From Auxenochlorella pyrenoidosa (Eukaryota; Chlorophyta; Trebouxiophyceae; Chlorellales; Chlorellaceae): a stretch of DNA of 13,945 nt. This document shows positions 1 through 9,000 of this stretch, piece after piece. Both the position numbers and the translations under genes were made by a program. How positions within the stretch are numbered: the first letter of the stretch is position 1; each line of letters opens with the position of its first letter. The stretch is taken from positions 775,068 to 789,012 of the forward strand of contig KQ481997.1 of NCBI GenBank assembly GCA_001430745.1, in the 5' to 3' direction. Below the pieces are notes generated by a model. The model was not told the origin of the DNA, did no database searches, and saw only the letters and a list, made by a program, of their open reading frames with translations.

Positions 1-2
1 AG

Positions 3-3000
3 GGGAGCTTGTGAGCACTGCACGTGACGCGGCGGCAGAGCGCCTGGAGGAGACGCGTGCCCGAGCAGGTTTGACATGCATGGGAACCCGAAACCTTGAA
101 CTTTCAACTCTTTCAGAATCTGCGCTGGAGGGACAGACAGCAAGGGTAGTCTCGCACGTGCAGCCAGCCAGGAGAGCCTCCAAAGCTGCTCCCCTGCCAC
201 CATACCAGGCCTGCCCCCGCCCCCTGCCGCAGGCGAGCTGGCGGGCGCTGCGCGCGACACAGCCGCCTCTGCTGCTGCCTCCGCCGGCGACGGCCTCCTG
301 AGGGCGGGCGAGTATGCTGCCTACGCGACCGGCGCCGCTGTGGGTGCTGCGCAGGCAAGCGGGCTTTTGCCCTCCGCCTGGCTTGCCTTGCACGACAGCT
401 TCAGCCCCACGCTCTGCTGTGCAAACAGTCACAACCGACTCCACTTGGGCTGGGCTCTGCAACGCAGCCAAGCAGGCTGTAAGGAATGGACTTGCGGTTT
501 GCCTGCCGCCATGCTGGAGCCTGGGGGCCCCACACAGCCTGTCTCTCACCCTCCACTACAGGCCGCCGCCGGCGGTGCAAAGGAGGTGGGCGGGCGCGCC
601 CTCAGCGCCGCAGAGCAGGCGGCCAGGGGCGCCGCCTACGGCGCAGCAGGTAAGGGGCAGGGCAGGATGCAGCTGACCGGTGGCACAATCGTGTGTTGTG
701 CACCGGCAGATGTGCTCAGTGAACTGCGGGCGTTCTGAGATCATGCCTACCGCACTTTAGTCCCAGAGACCCGAGACCTTAGGAAGCCCATCCCCAATGT
801 TTTGCTCTGCAGGCGAGGAGATGGTGTGCGTGCCCGTCAGCGCCGTTAAGCCCGGGGCCCTGCCGCCCAGCACTCGCGCAGGTGATCCACCGCGGAGGGG
901 AGGCCCAGACATGGGCGTTCTCATCGGGGTGCACTGATGTTCTTGAACCCAACCCGCACGCAGTGCCAGCAGTCCAGCACCAATATGCCGGCCCTGCAGC
1001 AGCAGAAGAGAGACAGGGGTGCAGGCAAGCACTGCTGCCATCCAACCGTCTGCCTGCCTGCCCCGCCCTATCCCACACAGGCGCTGCCCAGCCCTCAGCC
1101 ATGGCGGGACAGGCGCTGCAGGCGGGCCGTGGAGCCGCCGCTGCCGCCCAGCAGACGGCTTCTGACGTTCTGGAGGTGAGGCTTGGTTGCAGTTGGGTCA
1201 AACAGTGCCACGCTCTTTGTAAGGGCTTAATATTCAGGGTGCCGAGGTTTTTAAGTGTCAGGGGTGCTGGGGAACAGGTCAGGACAGCACCAGTTGGCAA
1301 CTGCGCATTAAACGAAGGCTGAGGGGGATGGGCAATGTTTGCTGGCAGGAAGCAGCGGCGCCGGGGCATTGGATTCGACTGCTCCCCACCCGCCGCAGGC
1401 CACCAAGCGCCGGCTGCCCGGCGTGAGCGAGGGAGAGCGGGCCGCCCTGCAGGCAAGGACTCACCGCTTCAGTTTGCGGTGGCCAGGCACAGGGGGCAAA
1501 TCGGCAGCCAGCTCGATAAGCAGATACTGCTGCCCCAACGACTTCACGCACACCATGGAATGAGTCTCAGCATTTCCACCTGTCACACTAACATTTCTGG
1601 TGCGCCTGCGGAGGTCGTTAGAGCAGCCGAGGGCGCACCCCGCCGGCTGGCCCTGCTCACCCATGCCAGTTGGGCGCTCGCCCTTTGTTTCGCCCCCCCC
1701 CCTGTCCTGCAGGCCCTGGGGGCCATTGAGGGCGTGTCCCGTGGGCTGGTCAACCGTGCCCTGCCCGCCGCCGGCGTCAGGGTTGCCTGCCTGGCCGGCA
1801 CCAGTAAGCCCTGGCAGGGGGTGCCCGCTGGTGCTGCAACTTGTCTTGCCTCTTGTAGGACGGACGCATGGGGGGCATTTACCCGCAAATTGTGTGGAGT
1901 GTGGTCGCAAAGGCACCGGCGCTTGCTTGACGGCCGCACCCATACCGCGCATCCTTGCTGACCCGCCGTGCAGCCTTTGGGAGCGTGGCCGGCATCACAG
2001 AGAAGGCGATTCAGGTGGGTCAGGCTCCCTCTGTATGTGCAGTGCAATTATTGAATTTGTTGCTCTTCAGCAAGCACAGGTCACATGGACTTGGCGGGCC
2101 GCTGGTGGCCGTATACAGTTCAGCGTCGTGCACACACACCGGACGCCCACCCCCGTGGCCTGATGCCCCCTGTCCGCCACTCCCACCTGCGTCTGCCCCA
2201 CACCAAAGCCTCCCAAGCAGGCCGGCCACCTGGCTGCTGACCTGGCGGGGGCTGCCAGCCTGGCCGCCGTGGCAACGGGCGTGCGCGTGTGGGCGGGCGT
2301 GGTCCAGGCAAGGCAGCGGCATTTCCTGGGCCCCCCAGCTGCAGAAGCAGCCCGACGCAGCCTGTTGCCTGCCACGCTGCAGGGACACAGGCTGTGCTCT
2401 TGCACTGCGTCTCGCGCGCCTCCGGCCAGAGCAGCCTGCCCTGGCAGAACCCATGGGAAGTGCCCCTTCCCCTCCCTCCTGGGCCTCCCACCCTGTTCCC
2501 AATGCATCCACATGCCTGCCCCGCTCCCCCGCAGGGCACTGCCGACACGATCTGCGCCCTGGCCAGCAGGGCGGGGTATGCCCTGCTGGCCCTGGAGCGC
2601 GTCACCCTCTTTGTGAGCCGCCCCGCCCGCCTTGCCTTTTATTCCGAAAATCGAAGCTTGAGGCTGTCACTCACCCAGCTTCTTCCTTTGACCTGTCGAT
2701 CCTCGTTCGTGCACCTCAGCTCCTGCCGCACCCTGCCCAAGTTCTTGCACTGGACTCAGCGGCCCCTGCCCTCCAACCTCTAAGCCCGAACCCTCCTCAT
2801 CTCCTCCAACCCACCCCAACCCCACCCCACAGACCATGGGCGCTGTGAGCGGCGCCGCCGAGGGCGCCAGCCGGCTGAGCGAGCAGGCGCTGGGCTACAG
2901 CCGCGGCCGCATACTGGCCGAGTACCAGGCAAGTGTGGGGGGCGAAAATTTCAACCTATAAACCTATCCATTCATCCTGGCCGAGTACCGGGCGAGTGTG

Positions 3001-6000
3001 GGGAACGAGTTTGGGGCACAAAAATATTGATTCAGTTTGACGCACAAAAATAGATATATTTATCCATTCATCCTGGCCGAGTACCAGGCGAGTGTGGCGA
3101 ACGAGGAGCTCTTTACCTAAAAGAATTCCTTGGATGCCTCCACGCGAAGCGTTGACGGCCTGCCACTGTTGGGTGCCGGCTTCTCCTTGCGGCCAGCCGG
3201 CTGCTTCCGCCTGGACTGGGCCATGCTGGAGCAGAGCCTCCTGCAGGTGCTGGCTGCCGCCAGCACAGTGCTGTCCTGCGCTGCAGACACCAGCTGCCCG
3301 GTCCTGGGCGTGCAGGTGTCTGCACCGCAGGGCGTGCTGCTGGTGTCCGCCAGCACCATGAAGAGGCTCTGTCTCTGTCATGCTCTGCCCAAGGCTGCTC
3401 GCTGCAAAGCGAGCTGGGCGGTCCCGGCGCTGACTGATACCGGCCTGCAGCACATGCCACGAGACCCAGCCCCCTCAACATTGTGCCAGATTTACTCGTT
3501 GTGCCTTGCTGGTTGTGGTTGGTCGGAGAAGGGTTGGTTGACTTCATCTCTGGTGCTCTGGTGCTGATACCACCGGGGACCATGAATCAAACCTTTCCCG
3601 TACGGACGCGTCCGCCGCTAGCCTAGGCACAAGGACTTGCCGGTGGTAGCAGTACCAGGGATGATGGTGGAATTTGCTAGTGGAGCTTTGGAGGCCAGGC
3701 AATGCCCACTCCGTGAGGTCTAATTCAATCTCCTAGTAAAGTTTTAGATTACCTGCCCAGCGCTACAGCACATGATTTTTTAGAGCCTGCAGGCACCAGC
3801 GCCCACGGCGCAGCCCCCACGTGCCCCTCCTCCCCTGGCGCCGCAGGGCGTGACCTCCTCCCCCGCTTTCGAGCGCGGCAGGCAGACCGGTGCCACCCGG
3901 GTGGACCAGCTGGGCAGCACCGCCGCCAACCTGGCTGCCGGTGCAGGTGGGGCAGGGAGGACGGCCGAGGGTGGGGGCGGCACCGGTGTGGAAGCTCCCA
4001 TATCATGCTTTTCTGGTTGTCTGCAGGGGCTAGCTTGGCTGCTGTTGCCACACCCCTGCTGAGCATGCTAGCGTGTGGTGGCACTGCCATGGGTTGGAAG
4101 CGCAGCCAGACACACTTGGCCTGCTGACCTTGGAACCCCCCAGGCATGCTCTGCCCCTGTCTTGCCCCCGCCTTGCAGGAGAGCGCGTGGCTGGCGCCGC
4201 GCAGCGCGCCCCCGCCAAGGTGCCCGGCGCCGAGACCCTGCAGGAGGCCGCTGGGCGCGCTGGCCGCCTGGCCGGCCTGGCCGGCGGTACTGCCAGGGAT
4301 GCTGCTGACACCGCGGGGCAGCTGTACGGCCGCGCCGCGGGTGCCACCAGGGAGGCCGCGGGCGCCGCTGGCGAGACCGCCCGCGCCGGCACCGGTGAGA
4401 GGCAGCAGCGCATCCTTTTGATGTGCTCAATGCTTGGGTTGGTTGTTGGCTTTACTGGGCGATGGTGTGCTTCTGTTCTGTTTGGCTGCTGGGCGATGGT
4501 GTGCTCCCGCCCACACTAGAGTACCTCATGTCAGGCTGTGCTCTCAAGGCTGCCTGTGAAGGATACGGACCCATCTGCTGCACCCTTGCTGCCCGCCTGC
4601 CTGCTGCAGAGCGCCTGGAGGGCGGGGCGGCCGGCCTGGCACAGGCTGCCCAGGAGACTGGGGCTGAGGCGGCGCAGGCTGCCCAGGAGAAGGCAGCCGG
4701 CCTGGCTGGCGCTGCCAAGGAGGCTGTCCAGGTGAGGGTGGCGGCCGGACAGGGCCGACCCCCCCCCCGCCCCGCTTTCGACTAGATGATGGCATTGATG
4801 GTCAGGCAGCTGCAGGACGGTCTGCTCGCGTGGCAGGCTGTCAGCGCAGGCCTAGCAGCATGTCGCCGCCAGCAGCGGCACCAAACCTCCCCACACGGTC
4901 TTGCGGCCTCGCCATGCTGCCACCTGAGTGAGTTGCTTGCATCTAGCTCGGGCTCTCCCTTGAAGTAAAGCTGCCCAGGCGGCCGGCCCACCCTCCCTGC
5001 AGGCTGCGTCTGAGCGCCTGCAGGCTGTCAAGGAGACTGTGATGGAGGCTGCACAGGCAAGTGTCGGCGCTGACAGCTGCACCCCCAACTCTGTGCATCC
5101 CTGTGCCAGGGGGTGGACTTGTGCCGCAACACCGGGCTGAGCCCAGCAGTTCCTGCTCGTCCGCCTATAGTGAGTGCAGGATTGCGCCCTTGCAGCCCTG
5201 CATGCATGTGCACCCCCGTGCCCTTGCCCCACCTGCCGACCAGCCCATTCACCCATCCGCCCGCCTGCCTGCCCGCTTGCCTGCAGCGCGTGGTGTCGCC
5301 CGCCCAGGAGGCCTACGCCGCACACTACCGGCAGTCCAAGGCTGCCGCCGAGGGAACCATCGAGGGTGGGTGCTCGCTGCGCACCTGTGGCCTGTTTCCC
5401 ACTCGTTGGTTGCTGAGCCCTGCCTGGAGGATTTCCGGTTGGGGATCACGAGGGGAGCAGGCGAGCGAGCCAGGGCTGCAGCAGGGGACGCTGGTGGGCA
5501 GCCCAGCAGAGGCGTTTGCTCCCTGTGTGCGGCACTTCCTGGAGGAGCATGCAGCCCATGCATGTGCCGCGCCGAGAAGGCTGTCCACCATCCCCTGTCC
5601 ACCCAGCCAGCAGCGAGCCCTATCCTTCCCGCCCCTCCCTTCCCCTCCCCTCCCCTCCCTCCCAGGCCTGGAGCAGAGGGCAGAGTTTGCGCTGGGCGCC
5701 ACCCTCGGCGCCGCACAGGAGGCCCCCTCTGCCGCCGCCGAGACCGCGCAGGGCGGCTTGGCCGGCATGCAGCGCGCCACCGAGGCCGCCCAGGAGGCGG
5801 CCATCCGCCAGGTGGAGGCCGCGCGCTCGGCGGCAGAGGTGGGGGCCGCTGGTTTCCTGCTGCCCGCAGGGGGCTGCTCCCGCTCTCCAGAGCGTGATAG
5901 GCTGTGCCTGGCCCTTGCAGCCCTTGTTCTCCTTCCCTGGGCTACTTTTGAGGTTGTGATGGGCGGCTGCAGGCTGGCCTCGAGCGCTCAACTGCCACTG

Positions 6001-9000
6001 TTTTAGCCAGCTCCTTGATGCAAACATGGGGGAGAGTTATGAGAAGAGTCGGAACTTCCTGTACGGCTGGGTAGTGACATCCCCGTTCCGTCTTCCGTGG
6101 GGTCGTTCAAGACGTTCGAGACTCCAGGCAGCATTGGTCCGTGCCACCTGGTGTCCCTTACGACCCCGTGGGAGTCGGAACAGTGATCATCACCGCTGAA
6201 CTTTTTGTTCCTTCATCCTTGTGTGCCCATAAAATGGCCCATGGAGTCCAGCGCTCGCTCATGCTCTCGTCCCCCACCCCTCAACCCCGAGTGCTCCACC
6301 CTGCAGGCCGCTGCCGAGCGTGCCGCTGAGGGCTACGAGCAGGGCAGGCGCGAGGCGGGCCCCGCCCTGGAGCGCGCCCAGGAGAGGGCGGCAGAGGCGC
6401 CGGAGAGCGTGCAGCAGAAGGCGGCCGGGGCGGTGGAGAGCGCCAGGCAGGCCGCAGCCGGCGCTATCGGTGAGCAGGCCTGGGGGGGGGGGGGGGGGGG
6501 GGGGGGGGCGGGGTGCAGCTCAGGCAGCGCAACCTGCAGGAATGCAGTCACCTGTTTGGTTTGGCTTGCAGAGGTCGTTAGGCCTTGTATCAAGCCGTGA
6601 GCTTTCACACTCCCCAAGCTCGATGTAACTTCTTTCTGTTCATGCCCTGGACGCAGGCGGGGCCGCGTCCGCTGCCCAGCAGGCGGGCGGCGCCGCCGCC
6701 ACAGGCGCAGAGGAGGTTGGCGCGCGCGGCGCCGAGGGCGCCAGGGCTGTCGGTGCCCGCCTGGGTGAGCTGGCCCCGTGCCTTGCGCTGAGCTGTCGGT
6801 CTTGCAGATGGGTTCATGCCATGCACGTGGGTGGTGGCAGTGCAGAGCAGCATGGAGCTTGCGTGCAGGCCCTGGTCCATGTCTACCCCCTGGCACATGC
6901 AGCACCCCTCGGCGCGCCTGCTCCATGTGTTCTCCCTTGCCCTGCCTGCTCACTCTCCTCTCCCCTCTCGCAACACTCTGCTCGCACTGCTCTCCTCTCC
7001 GCGTCCTCATCTCCCATCCCACAAACTCCTCTCCTCTCCCGCAGGTGAGGAGTACGAGCGCGGCAAGCGCGAGGGCGCCGCCGCCACCGAGGCCGGCACA
7101 GAGGCCCTGCTGTGCGCCGGCGCCACAGGTGCGGCTCCTTGGAGGGTGGTGGTTTTATGTCGTTGAGCGGGCAGCGGCTCTGTAGCGAGCGCTGTAGCGA
7201 GCGCAGCAGCAGCAGCACATCGGACAGGTGAATTGCCGGCTCCAACAGCACAGCACTTATCTCAACCTGGCCCTGCCCCGTCGCCCCTGCGCACCTGCAG
7301 CCGCCGAGACCGCCGCTGGCCTGGCTGCCGCCGCCAAGGAGGCGGTGGCGCCGCCGCCCCGCGCGCCCCTGATGGCACCTCCCACCCTGTACGCGACCAT
7401 CCCGCCCACCGCACCCTCTGCCCCGCCGCCGACTGTGGTGGCCCCCACGCCCGCCCTGCCCTCTGCGCCAGTGGCGCCCACCGTGCCATCAACTGCACCC
7501 CACACCGTGGCTCCCACCATGCCGCCACCGGCGACCACTGTGCCGCACCACTACCAGCCCCCCCAGTACGCCGCCCCCACCTCCACCACTACCACCACCA
7601 CTGGTCCCGCCACCGTGCACGCCCCCGCTGGAGCAGGTTGGAGATTGATATGCTTGCACCCTGCAGTGGCCCGAACCGAACGTCTTGCTGGCTGCCTGCC
7701 TGTTGTTGCTTGCCGCAGACGGCCGGCCTGTGCGCCAGCAGCAGGCTTGCGCCCCTCCCAGCCGTGCCTGCCAGCGCACTCAAAAGCCTCCCTGTACCCC
7801 ACTGGTCCTGCAGCCGGCGGCGTGTTTGGCTCAGGGGCCAGCCCCGAGGCCGCTGGGGCCTCCATCCAGCGCGCTGCGCATGAGGTGGCAGGCGCAGCCG
7901 GCCCGGAGGTCCCTTGGGCCGCCGGGTTCTCCCCTGCAGGCACCCATGCAGGCGAGGAGGGGTTGGGTGTGAGGGTGCGGGTGCAGCAGATTGCTGCAAG
8001 CTGTGCCGGGGCAGGCAGTCTTGGAGCACAGGATGCATACTCTGGGTCACCAGTCAGCTCCGCGGGTGTTTTGTTACCCTTAACTTTCTCTGATTTTCTT
8101 TCTTGACCTGCCACCCGTCACACCGTATTGCTTCCTTGCAGGCGGCGGCGGTGTTTTCGGCTCTGAGGCCAGCCCCCAGGCCGCGGGGGCGTCCATCCAC
8201 CGTGCCGGCCAGCAGGCGGCCAGCACCGGCGCCGGGCATACGGGAACTGCCACTGGGGCTGGTGAGACGGGGCATGAGGACAGTACGACGCACCTGCAGC
8301 AACATGCGGCCAAGGCTGCACCACCTGTCCCTGCTCCGGTGGCCTACTGGGTGCGGGGCTGGATCAAACCACCTCACAAAGCTGCAGGGCCTGTGCGTGG
8401 CTTGTTGCTGTGCCCGAGTGGAGGTCTGCAGCCTGTTGCCTCTAGGCACAGCACTTGAAAACTGCAGTGCAAGGTGGCAACGGGCTGCAGACCTCCAATC
8501 GGGCACAGGTCAAGCCTTAAGCCGGCCCCACAGCTGCGTGTTGTGCGGTTCTGGGTAGCCCCGCAAGCTTGTGATGGCCCAGCTGCAGCAGTGGCAGGAG
8601 CCGCAGGCGTTGGAACCAGCACAACCACTTGCGTGAGGGGCGGTGCACACTGTGTCTTGTGTTTTGCGAGTTGTTTTGGGAGTTGAACACATGGTCAAAC
8701 ATTGATGTGAGTCGAGAGAGCAAACATGTGCTGCGGCGTGTGCCAGGAAGGTTTGAAAATATTGCCACCTCGAGCTGCAACAGGTTGGTTTGCAAGAGTT
8801 TGCAAGAAAAACTGGCGCGCACCCATAAGCACGCCGCCTGGTGGCCCCTGGACTCCTTGCCTGTGCAGGCGTAGCTACCATCCCTGTCACCGTGACCACC
8901 ACCACCACCACCACGAGCACCAGCCCCGAGGGTGCCACCGGCTCTGCCCCCGCCAAGCCGGGGGCAGCGCCGCAGGTGGTGGCGCCGACCGCAGGCACCA

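Larger units (their letters stand above)
4179..7350 (+). other. 11-residue amphipathic repeat region of the helical protein (exons 13-21)
   Basis: Translated exons 13-15 and 17-21 divide into 11-residue units with Ala at recurring positions and Glu/Gln/Arg/Lys between them, for example EAAQAAQEKAA (exon 14), AQEAAIRQVEA (exon 17) and AAGAVESARQA (exon 18). The register runs through several exon junctions (17/18, 18/19, 19/20, 20/21) without a break, so the protein, not the exon, carries the period. Helix-breaking prolines are rare here and common after it. An 11-residue period is known for LEA group 3 proteins, synucleins, perilipins and exchangeable apolipoproteins. Which of these, if any, is homologous cannot be decided by eye in such low-complexity sequence. 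Confidence 0.6.

Noticed and set aside
779..1456. 225-residue minus-strand open frame
   Set aside because: Antisense to exons 4-6; Cys/Trp/Pro-rich shadow typical of GC-rich DNA.
1955..2848. 297-residue plus-strand open frame
   Set aside because: It runs through exons and introns of the helical protein gene in another frame, is full of Pro/His/Cys/Arg from GC-rich shadowing, and ignores the consistent splice sites.
5113..6006. 297-residue plus-strand open frame
   Set aside because: It contains exons 16 and 17 but reads through the intervening intron; the spliced model closes the frame on both sides and the read-through part is low-quality sequence.
6333..7022. 229-residue minus-strand open frame
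   Set aside because: It is antisense to exons 18 and 19 and includes the complement of the poly-G run as poly-Pro; no start context, splice sites or recognisable domain.
7180..7216. TGTAGCGAGCGC duplication and (CAG)n stretch in intron 20
   Set aside because: Very short simple repeat with no further structure; likely replication slippage.
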